From positions 372,001 to 436,000 of the forward strand of contig CAVWAP010000004.1 in NCBI GenBank assembly GCA_963753055.1: DNA of 64,000 nucleotides, read 5' to 3'. This document shows positions 18,252-26,851 of this stretch, piece after piece. Positions within the stretch are counted from its first letter, which is position 1; every line of letters starts with the position of its first letter. The position numbers and the translations under genes are program-made. Origin of the DNA: JAUWGC01 sp963753055 (GTDB taxonomy: Bacteria > Bacteroidota > Bacteroidia > Bacteroidales > B18-G4). The notes under the pieces were generated by a model, which saw only the letters and a list, made by a program, of their open reading frames with translations, did no database searches and was not told the DNA's origin.

Positions 18252-18992
18252 TTACATCTCAGCCATTATTTCATCAGTAATTTCAAGGTTATGAAAAACA
18301 TTCTGTACATCGTCATCCTCTTCGAATGCTTCGATTACTCTCAGAATCTTTTTCGCATCATCGAAGCTTAATTTTACAGTATCATTTGGAATCCTCTGCA
18401 GCTCTGCGTTCTCAGGTTCCAATCCCATCTCTTCGAGCTTCTTCATCATGGCTCCGAAGTCCTCCATGGCAGTGGTAACTGTGAAGTAATCATCATCAAG
18501 GGTTAGGTCCTCAGCACCGGCATCAATCAATTCGAGCTCAAACTCTTCTTCATCAAGCTCTCCCTTTGGGACTGTAAAGATCCCTTTCCTGTCAAAAAGA
18601 AAACTCAGGGAACCATTGGTACCCAGGTTACCTCCAAACTTGTTAAAAACAGCGCGGATATTACTGACAGTCCTTTGCTGGTTATCGGTTGTACATTCTA
18701 TGAATGCGGCAATGCCATTTGGTAAATATCCTTCATATGTTAATTCAACAAAACTGGCTGCGTCTTTGTCTTTCCCGGCATTTATAGCGCGCTGGATATT
18801 ATCTTTGGGCATACTGGCACCCTTGGCATTGGCAATGGCCATCCTGAGGCGTGGATTGCCTTCAGGGTCCGATCCGCCTTCTTTTATGGCAATCTTAATT
18901 TCCTTAATAATTTTAGAAAACATCTTGGAACGCTTGGCGTCGTTGGCGCCTTTCTTACGCTTGATGGTTGACCATTTATTGTGACCTGACAT
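18252..18992 (-). CDS. yebC: YebC/PmpR (TACO1) family protein
   Basis: A 246-aa YebC-family protein starting MSGHNKWSTIKRKKGANDAK, with the family blocks NPRLRMAIANAKGASMPKDN near 42 and EGYLPNGIAAFIECTTDN near 86. Members are described as DNA-binding regulators. More recently, YebC/TACO1 proteins have been linked to translation through polyproline stretches. The acidic C-terminus (EEDDDVQN) is common. It is a single gene with 145 bases of AT-rich DNA upstream. Confidence 0.95.
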   Translation of the reverse strand: MSGHNKWSTIKRKKGANDAKRSKMFSKIIKEIKIAIKEGGSDPEGNPRLRMAIANAKGASMPKDNIQRAINAGKDKDAASFVELTYEGYLPNGIAAFIECTTDNQQRTVSNIRAVFNKFGGNLGTNGSLSFLFDRKGIFTVPKGELDEEEFELELIDAGAEDLTLDDDYFTVTTAMEDFGAMMKKLEEMGLEPENAELQRIPNDTVKLSFDDAKKILRVIEAFEEDDDVQNVFHNLEITDEIMAEM

Positions 18993-19060
18993 ATAGCTGT
19001 ATTATTTTTACATAAAGTCTATAGCAAAAATAATACTTTTTCAGGTTTTATCAATATGCA

Positions 19061-20629
19061 CTACCAGCCGATGAGAATAATACCTGCCGACCATGTGTAA
19101 AGAACAGGCGCTCTGTTGTCACGAAACATGGGAAGAACTCCAAATTGACCGAACAAATTGATAATCCCTATTCCAAGCCCGAGGGTAGCATCAAGTTGAA
19201 AGGGATTAAGATAAAGATCACCCCGGTTACGTGTCCGGTTGATTCCCGGTGATACTGTTTCATATCTTGGGACATATTGATCAAGCTCCGTATCATATTG
19301 GGTCAGGTAATATTGTTTGTTCAGCTCATTATAATATTTAGTTGTATGCGATGAGAACCTGGCCTTCAATACAACACCGCCGTTAATATGGAACCTTTTC
19401 CATTTGCTTCCCTGGTGAGTTTGCCATTCAAAAATGAGGGGCACTACGAAGTAATTAGCTACTAACCTGGACCTTTTAACTGAGATCCCGGCGTCAAGAA
19501 ACCCCTCCAATTGTGATGTCCCTACCAATAAAGTCGTTTGGTGCAGGAAGCGGTAATAATGCAGCTCCATTCCTAATCCGGTAATGAGCCCGAACTTCTT
19601 ATTCCTGGTTAAGGCAATATTCTGTTCTATGATGTTGAAATAGACACCCAGGGATTTTTCCATGCGCAAATCAAGGTATTCCTCCTCCTCGGGGAATTGC
19701 ATATTGTGTTTTTGATTTACATAGCCGTTGATGCTCATGGCGAATCCTCCCCAATGCCCATTGAACCTAATTCTCTGGCTTCTGCAAAACCTCACGTTAC
19801 CATCTTCATTCACAATTAACACCCTATTGCCTACAGTCACTGTAACAGAATCATCTTCAACAACTTCTACATAGATACCACCTATCTTCACACGGGTGGT
19901 ATCACTATAATTGCTAGGATCTACATATACATAACTACCGGATGATGAGTTCTTTTTAACAGTGACAGTTTTATTGGTTTTATTGTGATTAACTGTCCCT
20001 GCACCGGATGTTTTGATGGCAATATTATTACTTGCCGTAACGTCAATGTCTGCAGCGCCACTTGCATCAGCTTTTGCATCGGCAGCGATCAGTTTGGAAC
20101 AATCAATGCTGGCTGCACCACTGGCGCGTGCACTGAGCGTACCGGCAATGCCTGACAGGGCAATGTCAGAAGCACCCGAGGCAATGATATCTAACTGTTG
20201 GGCTGTAATATCCAGATCAAGACTGGATGCTCCGCTGCATTCCACCTTCAGCTTTTCAACATTAAATTGTCCCTGGCTTTGTACATCTGCTGCTCCGCTG
20301 ACCCACAACAGGTCAAGCTTCGGGATGCTTATGTAAATGTTCAGCTTGGATGGGTTCTTAATGGACTTAGATGATATTTTTAATATATCGTTTTCAACCT
20401 TTGTGAAGATCTTCTCAATGTATTTGGTCTCAGTTTCGACAATAACTGATTGCTCTTCACCCTGTTGGATATAGACGTCGAATGCACCTCCTACATCGAT
20501 GCCGGTAAATTCCGGTAGTTCCCTGGTTTCTTTTATTATGATGTTGTCCTGGGCGAAACCTGATTGAAATATGCCTGCAGTCATAATGCAGGTGAATGTG
20601 ATGGATATTAAAAAGGTATAAAATTTCAT
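19061..20629 (-). CDS. GIN-domain (DUF2807) protein fused to an outer-membrane beta-barrel
   Basis: The signal peptide ends near GFAQ. Residues 30 to about 225 are a head-GIN/DUF2807 beta-helix with a repeated SGA turn (SGAADV, SGASSL, SGASDI, SGAASI, SGAADI, SGAGTV). From about residue 290 the character changes to a beta-barrel (FAMSINGYVNQKH, LDLRMEKSLGVYFNI, LGLGIGIINLFGQFG) that ends WSAGIILIGW. Stand-alone GIN proteins are usually about 230 aa, so this is a fusion of a surface beta-helix with a membrane barrel. The function of the family is unknown; adhesion has been suggested. Other genes in this part of the minus strand encode envelope-stress-type regulators. Confidence 0.8.
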   Translation of the reverse strand: MKFYTFLISITFTCIMTAGIFQSGFAQDNIIIKETRELPEFTGIDVGGAFDVYIQQGEEQSVIVETETKYIEKIFTKVENDILKISSKSIKNPSKLNIYISIPKLDLLWVSGAADVQSQGQFNVEKLKVECSGASSLDLDITAQQLDIIASGASDIALSGIAGTLSARASGAASIDCSKLIAADAKADASGAADIDVTASNNIAIKTSGAGTVNHNKTNKTVTVKKNSSSGSYVYVDPSNYSDTTRVKIGGIYVEVVEDDSVTVTVGNRVLIVNEDGNVRFCRSQRIRFNGHWGGFAMSINGYVNQKHNMQFPEEEEYLDLRMEKSLGVYFNIIEQNIALTRNKKFGLITGLGMELHYYRFLHQTTLLVGTSQLEGFLDAGISVKRSRLVANYFVVPLIFEWQTHQGSKWKRFHINGGVVLKARFSSHTTKYYNELNKQYYLTQYDTELDQYVPRYETVSPGINRTRNRGDLYLNPFQLDATLGLGIGIINLFGQFGVLPMFRDNRAPVLYTWSAGIILIGW

Positions 20630-20706
20630 GATAGTATCGTATTATGGCTTAAGTTTTGTTGTGGGACGATCAGGTATGGGAGATTGTTACAGGAGGGAGG
20701 GAATTG

Positions 20707-20748
20707 TTGTCAGTTATCAGTTGTCAGTTGTCAGTTGTCAGTTGTCAG
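20707..20748. repeat. Tandem heptamer repeat, 6 copies of TTGTCAG
   Basis: Six uninterrupted 7-bp units, the second with one change (TTATCAG). It lies in the gap between the GIN gene start and the anti-sigma gene stop. A looser run of GTCAGTG-like words continues to 20812 and overlaps the anti-sigma stop codon. The same word family (TYAGTTR) opens the repeat at 49317. Confidence 0.9.
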
Positions 20749-20802
20749 TAATTTTTTTGATTTTCGTTGTGCGTTCTGCGGTTTCTGTTCAGTGGTCAGT
20801 GA

Positions 20803-21900
20803 TCAGTGTTCACTGGATAAGTTCAGTACTTCATCATCCCTGAGAAACCTGACATTCTTGGTTTTTCCATTCTTGTCGAGCGTACGAACCAGGATCACAT
20901 CATTGTTAGTCAGGTAGTTATAGCCAGTAAGGCCTGATTCGGCGAGGTCCCAGAAGGAAACCCTTTCGGGTTTGATTTCATCAACGGGTTCTCTTTCAGG
21001 CTGGACACGATCAGAAACATTTTTAAATATTCCACTGATGATCTTGCCAACAAGTGTTTTATTTTCCTTGCTGTGGCTATTGGCAAGTAAGGCCTCCTGT
21101 TGATTGATCTTGTATTCAAGGATGATGATGCCTGGAGGCAGGACAGGGTTAAGAAGGCTGGCGTAATCATTGAAAGGATTTTTGGGCAGCAGGGCAGAGG
21201 GGCTCTCAATGGAAGATATCTTAGTGATGTTCCCGACCCTTGTGTTATATGAATTGTATTGGGGACGTATGCCGGATGGTGGGGCAGGCAATATTGTTGG
21301 ATGACTTGGAATTTCAATTTGATCGATATTTTTAGTCATCATGGGATAAAAGGCAATCCTCTCCTGAACAGCTTCATCAGGGATAGTTTCCGGGTTGAGA
21401 AAAAACTGGTAAAGTCCAAATAAAATTAATAAGGAAGCAGCTGCTGCAACAACCCGGTAAAGGTTTGGCAGACTTATGATTTGCACTTTTCTTCGATATA
21501 ATTCTTCCTTATGCTCATATGTAATTTCCTGATCAGGAGTAAGTCTGGTATTGTGATAAGCTGCCATCTCCTGCTTTAACAACGGATTATGGTGCAGGAA
21601 GATCTCCAGTTGTTGTTGCTGTTCGCTGCTCAGATCGTTTTCAAGGGATCCGATTAAATATTCCTCGTAATTTGAAGCATTTATGTCACCTGCATCTTGT
21701 ATAACTCCTGATTTGAGCTTGTCTTTATCCGGAAGTTGAATGTTATTTTCTGGCGTGAATGAAAAATCTTCAAATGCTTCAAATTCAGCCTTTAATTCGG
21801 GATTTCGGTCCAGAAATAATTCGAGCTCAGCCTTTTGGCTGGCATTCAGCCTGTTTTCCCAGTAGTCCAGGAAAAAAGCCTCATAGTTATATTTATCAAT
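20803..21900 (-). CDS. Anti-sigma factor-like membrane protein, start uncertain
   Basis: The reading frame is open from 21900 to the TGA at 20803 (365 codons). The first in-frame ATG is at 21582, but upstream codons clearly encode protein: NYEAFFLDYWENRLN near residue 5 and NYEEYLIGSLENDLS near 81 are two copies of an approximately 40-residue acidic helical module, as in anti-sigma factors of Bacteroidota. One membrane helix follows (near residues 145-165), then a periplasmic tail. The codon at 21900 is ATT and is preceded directly by TAA, so there is no normal start; a small indel in the adjoining octamer repeat is one explanation. It lies immediately downstream of the ECF sigma gene. Confidence 0.6.
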   Translation of the reverse strand: MDKYNYEAFFLDYWENRLNASQKAELELFLDRNPELKAEFEAFEDFSFTPENNIQLPDKDKLKSGVIQDAGDINASNYEEYLIGSLENDLSSEQQQQLEIFLHHNPLLKQEMAAYHNTRLTPDQEITYEHKEELYRRKVQIISLPNLYRVVAAAASLLILFGLYQFFLNPETIPDEAVQERIAFYPMMTKNIDQIEIPSHPTILPAPPSGIRPQYNSYNTRVGNITKISSIESPSALLPKNPFNDYASLLNPVLPPGIIILEYKINQQEALLANSHSKENKTLVGKIISGIFKNVSDRVQPEREPVDEIKPERVSFWDLAESGLTGYNYLTNNDVILVRTLDKNGKTKNVRFLRDDEVLNLSSEH

Positions 21901-21940
21901 TTATTCACTTAATCACTCAATCACTTAATCACTTAATCAC
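21901..21940. repeat. Tandem octamer repeat between sigma and anti-sigma genes
   Basis: Five 8-bp units (plus-strand consensus TTAATCAC; minus strand GTGATTAA) that fill the gap between the sigma stop at 21946 and the point where the anti-sigma frame opens. Eight is not a multiple of three, so gain or loss of a unit changes the frame of anything read through it. Confidence 0.9.
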
Positions 21941-21945
21941 TTTTT

Positions 21946-22431
21946 TCATAACACCCTATCCATACTTACGATATAACTTTTCAACGCTGTTCGGGCCCGG
22001 TAAATATAAACTTTGACCTGTGTCTCATTCAACCCGGTTATCTCAGCAATTTCCTTGTAGTGATACCCTTCATAATCTCTCAGTAATACAACTGAACGCT
22101 GAATCTCCGGGAGTTTTGTTAATGCTTCTTCGAGTATTTCTTTCAGGTCAGAATAACCATGATCAACAGAATAATTTGTTTCCATGGATGCATCATAGGG
22201 ACTGACATATTTGTTCTTCCTTGTATAATCAATAAGTGTATGATAGGCCGTGGTGAAAAGATATGACCTTGCCTTGTCATAAGCGACATTATCAGCATGC
22301 TTCCAAAGCTTTATAAAGCTATCCTGAACAATATCATTAGATATGTCACTGTCTTTCATATGCTTCAGCACAAAACGAAAGATCCTGTCTGCATAAGTAT
22401 CGACACAATGATTATATTCCCTGACGGTCAT
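21946..22431 (-). CDS. ECF-type RNA polymerase sigma factor
   Basis: A 161-aa sigma-70 family factor with only regions 2 and 4. Region 2 is about 12-80 (FRFVLKHMKDSDISNDIVQD, FIKLWKHA). Region 4 is about 105-155 (LPEIQRSVVLLRDYEG, then the helix-turn-helix IAEITGLNETQVKVYIYRAR). It would direct transcription of a stress or envelope regulon and be held by the anti-sigma protein encoded next. A possible -7 box TAACTTTG lies at 22481-22488 on the minus strand. The 345 bases between this gene and the histidine kinase gene show no other coding sequence. Confidence 0.93.
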   Translation of the reverse strand: MTVREYNHCVDTYADRIFRFVLKHMKDSDISNDIVQDSFIKLWKHADNVAYDKARSYLFTTAYHTLIDYTRKNKYVSPYDASMETNYSVDHGYSDLKEILEEALTKLPEIQRSVVLLRDYEGYHYKEIAEITGLNETQVKVYIYRARTALKSYIVSMDRVL

Positions 22432-22776
22432 CCAACTGTATTATCATCCCATTTAATAATAATGACGACTAAGATATTACCAAAGTTACAATGAAAAGAA
22501 AAAGTATTTTTGTAAAAGCGCTGATTTAATTTAAGAATGACGTTTAAAGCAGCTAAACAATACTCATAAGGTATATTTCCTGTCTTCTTTCTCTTCGGCA
22601 CATTATTTTGCTTTTAACTCATTGTTTTTCAGTACTATAGTGAATATTGCAGACTGGTAAACTTCTTTATATGTAAACCCTTGGCTTATTTTTTCGTTTA
22701 ACCATATTGGGAAAGTTTATTTGACTGATTAGTAGGTAAATGGGCTGAATATTTCCCAGCTTTAAACAGCACAAAC

Positions 22777-23910
22777 TTGGAACAGGAAGAAAAAAAATAC
22801 AGGCAGATCTTAACGGACTTAAGTGATGTGGTCTGGATCAAGAGATTTTCAGATCAATTCTCCTTTGTTACCCCATCCATTAATTCATTTCTTGGCTATG
22901 AACCGGAGGAGTTTCTAACAAAATCTCCTGATGATATGCTGGCTGCAGAATCCAGCAATGCCTTTTCTCAGCTATTGGATTACTACTCAGATGCTTACAG
23001 GACAATATCCAAAACTGATGACACTTCTAAATATATCAGGACCCTGGAGCTTGAATTTAAAAATAGTGCAGGTGACAGAAAAGTAGGCGAGTTGCGTGCT
23101 AACCTGCATAAGGATGAGGATGGGAAGATAGTCGGCGTAATAATGGTGGTGAGGGATATTACAGATAGGAAACGTTTTGAGGAAAAAACCGTAGAAATGT
23201 TAAACAGGGAAAAGGAACTTAGTAAGTTCAAGACCCAGGTAATATCTACTATTTCGCATGAGTTCCGGACCCCGATTTCAATCATATACTCTAACTTACA
23301 GTTACTCAGGAAGTTTAGTTATAAGATTGATGATGGGATCCAGAAAGATGCATTTGAGCTGACAACGATTGCGATACAATCGTTGTCTAAGACTTTGGAT
23401 AACCTGACTTTATTAAATCAATCCAATAAAGGCGTCTTGAGTTATAACCCGGTTGAATTTGACCTGTTGGATGAATGTGAAAGAATAGTAAGCGAGATAA
23501 GCTCGATTAATCATAATGAAGGAAGAATATCAGGCAAGTTTGATTTTGCCACCGGCACTGTTATCATGGATAAAACTTTATTGAACCATGTATTGTCAAA
23601 CCTGCTGGTAAACGCTTTAAAGTTTTCTTCCGATGAAACCAAAGTTGAGTTCTCGCTGGATGATATTGATGGTGTGCAAGCCAGATTTGTGATCCGTGAC
23701 CAGGGCATAGGCATCCCCCAAGAAGATCAGGAACTGGTTTTTGAATCTTTTTACAGGGGCACCAATGTTAAAGGGATTAAAGGTACAGGCCTGGGGCTAT
23801 CCATCGTTAAAAGTTGCGTAGAACTGCAGAATGGAAAGATAGAAGTAAAAAGTGAACTTGAAAAAGGTACTGAGGTAAACGTTATACTGCCCTATGAACG
23901 AAAACAATAG
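22777..23910 (+). CDS. Soluble PAS-domain sensor histidine kinase
   Basis: A 377-aa kinase with no membrane segment. PAS domain about 5-130 (VVWIKRFSDQFSFVTPSINS), HisKA with H161 in ISTISHEFRTP, and HATPase with N-box LSNLLVNALKFS, G1 RDQGIGIP and G2 GTGLGLSIVK. The start is the TTG at 22777; upstream in-frame codons to the TGA at 22726 offer no ATG or GTG, so the start is unusual or a few bases are missing. It overlaps the next regulator gene by 17 bases and so almost surely phosphorylates it. The signal is probably cytoplasmic (redox, ligand or gas via PAS). Confidence 0.92.
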   Translation: MEQEEKKYRQILTDLSDVVWIKRFSDQFSFVTPSINSFLGYEPEEFLTKSPDDMLAAESSNAFSQLLDYYSDAYRTISKTDDTSKYIRTLELEFKNSAGDRKVGELRANLHKDEDGKIVGVIMVVRDITDRKRFEEKTVEMLNREKELSKFKTQVISTISHEFRTPISIIYSNLQLLRKFSYKIDDGIQKDAFELTTIAIQSLSKTLDNLTLLNQSNKGVLSYNPVEFDLLDECERIVSEISSINHNEGRISGKFDFATGTVIMDKTLLNHVLSNLLVNALKFSSDETKVEFSLDDIDGVQARFVIRDQGIGIPQEDQELVFESFYRGTNVKGIKGTGLGLSIVKSCVELQNGKIEVKSELEKGTEVNVILPYERKQ

Positions 23911-25015
23911 CAAAAGAGTAATCCTGATCATTGAAGATGACGTTCAGCTGGCCAAGGTGATCAGCAACTTATTTAAGATCCAGGGTATTTACGACCCCTA
24001 CATAGCAGAAAATGGCTCAGTCGGGATTCAAAAGGCATTTGAATTGATCCCCGACATGATCATTTGCGATATCGGAATGTCTGATATCGATGGCTACCAG
24101 GTCTTTAAGATCCTGAAGGAAAGTTCAATTACATCAATGATACCATTCATATTCCTGACAGGAAGGTCGGAAGTGGATGATATCAGGCTTGGACTTCAGC
24201 TTGGTGCTGATGATTATATCGTCAAACCATTCCAAAATGATGAATTGCTGCAATCCATTAAGACAAGATTGGCCAAATATGATCAGTTTGTAGATCTGAG
24301 CCGCAAAAACTTCCAGGCTTTATTGAATATATCCCCGAATATCATTTTTATCTTGAATGAAAAAGGGTTTACCGACATTAGTCCAAGTTTTACACGTATA
24401 CTGGGTTATTCTGATGAGGATGTTGAATCAAAGTCACTCAAGGACATAGTGGTTGAACAGGATAGGTTAAGGATCGTCGGTGATTTGAATAAAAGCTTCA
24501 GGGGAGTGGAGGGGACTATTAGCACTACCGCCAGGCTGGTTAAAAAGAACCAGGACAAAGTTGACATAAACTTGTTCTTGCAAAAAGGAACAACGATTAA
24601 AGGCAAGCCCAATATTGTTGGTGTGATGATTGAGAAAACCGGAGCGATGAGCAACAATGGGATGTTGATGAATGAAGAAGAGATCAAAAATGAGCTGCAG
24701 CGAATTGCAGCATATATCTCTGAAAACGAAAATGACGTCTCTGAAGAGTTAGTCAACCAGTTAAAAGGAGTATATCAGTCATACAGCCAGGCCAACAAGG
24801 CAAATAATGGCGATGTCATCGACCTGAGCAAGAGAGAGAAAGAAGTCCTGGTTTTATCGTGCAAGGGATTTCCAATTAAGCAGATCGCTGATCAATTGTT
24901 TATTTCTGACCGGACTGTCGAGAAGCACCGTGCTAACCTGATGGCGAAGACCAGTTCAAAAAATATTGTTGAAGTGATTATTTACGCCATTAAGCATGAT
25001 CTGATAGAAATCTAG
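23894..25015 (+). CDS. Response regulator: receiver, PAS and LuxR-type DNA-binding domain
   Basis: A 373-aa regulator. The receiver is about 8-125, with EDD acidic pocket, phospho-acceptor D59 (IICDIGMSD), FLTGR and Lys in VKPF. A PAS domain is about 140-255. The C-terminal NarL/FixJ-type helix-turn-helix is about 305-373 (LSKREKEVLVLSCKGFPIKQ, SDRTVEKHRANLMAK). It sits at the head of a curli locus and, like E. coli CsgD, ends in a LuxR-type domain, so it is the best candidate activator of the curlin genes. It is translationally coupled to the kinase gene. Confidence 0.92.
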   Translation: MNENNSKRVILIIEDDVQLAKVISNLFKIQGIYDPYIAENGSVGIQKAFELIPDMIICDIGMSDIDGYQVFKILKESSITSMIPFIFLTGRSEVDDIRLGLQLGADDYIVKPFQNDELLQSIKTRLAKYDQFVDLSRKNFQALLNISPNIIFILNEKGFTDISPSFTRILGYSDEDVESKSLKDIVVEQDRLRIVGDLNKSFRGVEGTISTTARLVKKNQDKVDINLFLQKGTTIKGKPNIVGVMIEKTGAMSNNGMLMNEEEIKNELQRIAAYISENENDVSEELVNQLKGVYQSYSQANKANNGDVIDLSKREKEVLVLSCKGFPIKQIADQLFISDRTVEKHRANLMAKTSSKNIVEVIIYAIKHDLIEI

Positions 25016-25054
25016 TATCGCAGAAAGAAAAACGCATTAACACCCTATTAGGCA

Positions 25055-25141
25055 GATACTTATACTCATTTTCACACGTATTCCTACCTATAAACTAGTA
25101 AAATTACCCATTGATATTTAAGGTAAATTGAATTTACTTTG
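25055..25141 (+). promoter_or_regulatory. Promoter with paired palindromic operators before the 150-aa receiver gene
   Basis: Distal site GATACTTATACT (25055-25066) and proximal site AGTAAAATTACC (25097-25108) are 42 bp apart, four helical turns. TTG at 25111-25113 and TACTTTG at 25135-25141, with 21 bases between, fit the Bacteroidota -33/-7 promoter. The same arrangement recurs upstream of the curlin genes. Confidence 0.6.
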
Positions 25142-25202
25142 TAAATATAACCGGGATTAATAAACAGACATCTTAATATCACATGATTCAAACTTTCGGA
25201 TT

Positions 25203-25655
25203 ATGCCCAGAACTTACGTAAACCGTAAAAAACGGGTGTTGATCATTGAAGACGACCGAGGACTGGTAAAAACACTCTACAATTTACTCGTTATTGAAGG
25301 TTACGAAGTAATCACCGCTGAAAATGGTGAAAGTGGTATCCGTTTGGCATTTGATGATATGCCGGATATCATTGTCAGTGATATAGTTCTCAGTCGCATC
25401 TCCGGATATGATGTATTAAGGATCCTTAAGGCCAGCACGAAAACGGCCAGCATACCATTTTTATTCTTAACAGGAAAAGTAAAGGACAAAGAGCGGGCTT
25501 ACGGTCTTGCGCTGGGTGCTGATGCTTATCTTGATAAACCATTCGAATATCAATTCCTGCTTGACACCATGAACCGGTACCTGGATCCGAACCAGCGGAT
25601 AACTTTTGACCCTTTAGAAAATATACTTCCCGGCGACAATCTCGTATTTAATTAA
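25203..25655 (+). CDS. Stand-alone receiver-domain response regulator
   Basis: A 150-aa protein consisting of a REC domain (about 10-128) and a short tail. Acidic pocket EDD at 17-19, phospho-acceptor D60 (IIVSDIVLSR), Thr in FLTGK, Lys in LDKPF. The first ten residues are basic (RKKR). It has no output domain, so it would act by protein contact or as a phosphate sink for the nearby kinase. It carries the same promoter/operator type as the curlin genes, which puts it in the same regulon. Confidence 0.9.
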   Translation: MPRTYVNRKKRVLIIEDDRGLVKTLYNLLVIEGYEVITAENGESGIRLAFDDMPDIIVSDIVLSRISGYDVLRILKASTKTASIPFLFLTGKVKDKERAYGLALGADAYLDKPFEYQFLLDTMNRYLDPNQRITFDPLENILPGDNLVFN

Positions 25656-25703
25656 ATAAATCTTATCCCTTCGCTCATCACCCTTCGCTTCTCACCATAA
25701 AGT

Positions 25704-25748
25704 AGTGATTTTACCCATTGATTTGAGAAGCGTTCTGGCGTAATTTAG
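25704..25748 (+). promoter_or_regulatory. Promoter/operator of the curli type before a decayed unit
   Basis: Palindrome AGTGATTTTACC (25704-25715), TTG at 25718-25720 and TAATTTAG at 25741-25748, with 20 bases between. No intact gene follows; the downstream DNA holds an inverted repeat, a curlin remnant and a terminator. Confidence 0.5.
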
Positions 25749-25827
25749 TTAGCCTGTTTGATTTTTATCAGCAGGGGTATGATTGGTTTCACATAATTAA
25801 GGGACCTAGTGATTCCATTCAGTTCTT

Positions 25828-25957
25828 AAAAACGTTCTTTAGAGGCGTCAGATCCAAATTTTGCGCGTTCTTAAATTTTTAGCGTTTCTTGATTTCAAAA
25901 TGGAAAAATTAACCATCGTTGTTTAGTTTTTTTACAAGCCTTCTAAAGAACGTTTTT
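25828..25957. repeat. Long inverted repeat with 16-bp perfect arms
   Basis: Left arm AAAAACGTTCTTTAGA (25828-25843) and right arm TCTAAAGAACGTTTTT (25942-25957) pair perfectly around 98 bases. The right arm runs into further T residues. It could be a large RNA hairpin ending in a terminator, or the ends of a small non-autonomous element. No target-site duplication is obvious. Confidence 0.6.
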
Positions 25958-26029
25958 TTTACTTTTCCCGACTGAGCCAATCAGGCGAAATGCCGCGATT
26001 ATAAACTACTTATATTAACAATGCTATAA

Positions 26030-26190
26030 GGTAATAGATCATTGACCGACGATTTACAACAAAGTGTTGTTTCGTCGCACTGAATTCAGGGCAAAACGGA
26101 GTAATTGAAGCAGGCTTGAATTAATAACAATGCCAATAATTTCCAAAACTGCGAACATTGTACAGAACCAAAGTGTTGTATTATGCATTA
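26030..26190 (+). pseudogene. Remnant of a curlin-repeat gene
   Basis: Broken coding sequence. With one-base corrections it reads like curlin repeats: an LQQSVV-like stretch near 26075, a QGKNGVIEQAGINNNANNFQ-like stretch from 26098 to 26155, and ANIVQNQSVV near 26152-26180. Stops and frameshifts interrupt every frame. It ends just before a strong terminator, and a curli-type promoter lies at 25704. I see the N/Q/G spacing; the assignment as a dead curlin gene is inference. Confidence 0.45.
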
Positions 26191-26200
26191 TTATTTACAC

Positions 26201-26232
26201 AAAACCCCGGCAGGTAAAATTGCCGGGGTTTT
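26201..26232 (+). terminator. Rho-independent terminator (retained after a decayed gene)
   Basis: Perfect 12-bp stem AAAACCCCGGCA/TGCCGGGGTTTT with an 8-base loop. It follows the curlin remnant and precedes about 600 bases without an intact gene. That stretch (26233-26851) holds only further palindromes (GGTACTTATACC at 26260) and promoter-like sites. Confidence 0.8.
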
Positions 26233-26472
26233 GTGTTTTCTATATAAAAATCCCAATAGGGTACTTATACCTGTTGTAGTTCATCAGAATAGACCCGTGA
26301 GAATAAATGGAAAGCCATCAATTCATAAGATCCAGGCCAATATTATTGAAACAGTTGACAGTATTGGGTTTATAGAAAAATGATTAAATTTAATTGGTCT
26401 AAATAAGGATAGTATCACTCCCATTATCATATAATAGATGCGTCCATAAAAACCATAAACAAAGTAAAATGC

Positions 26473-26517
26473 GGTAAAATCCCCCATTGATTTCTAATCT
26501 CCATTCCTCTAATTTTA
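26473..26517 (+). promoter_or_regulatory. Promoter/operator of the curli type upstream of the dead giant curlin gene
   Basis: GGTAAAATCCCCC (26473-26485) keeps one half of the palindrome. TTG at 26487-26489 and TAATTTTA at 26510-26517 are 20 bases apart. A weaker copy (TTACCCCATTGAC) lies at 26594-26606. Either could have driven the gene at 26852. Confidence 0.45.
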
Positions 26518-26851
26518 CTCTCCGAACATGTGACCGTTCTTTCACTTAATGATAGGTCTTAAACTTGATTGACTAAATATAGCTAATCCCACCTTACCCC
26601 ATTGACTGAATTAATCCTGGCCTGCTGTATACGAGAATATTATACAAGATGATATTTATAGTGGAACCTGGCAGGGACACGTAAATATATATTAATGTAT
26701 AATAGGTTAGTTTTAATGAAGCTAATGCCGGTAAGACTGATGAAACAACCCATTTCTCATTTATTACGGTCGGTTAACTTTTCGATCCGCCTTTTGTGAA
26801 CTATTAGTTGGTATCACATTAACAACTATTATTAACCCAAATAAATTAATT

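Noticed and set aside
22432..22776. Possible small gene or riboswitch between the sigma factor and the histidine kinase
   Set aside because: No open frame with a sensible start, no stable GC-rich hairpins and no recognisable riboswitch elements were seen.
26183..26383. A 66-codon open frame in the gap before the dead giant curlin gene
   Set aside because: It runs straight through the perfect terminator hairpin at 26201-26232, has no family resemblance and lies in a decayed region.
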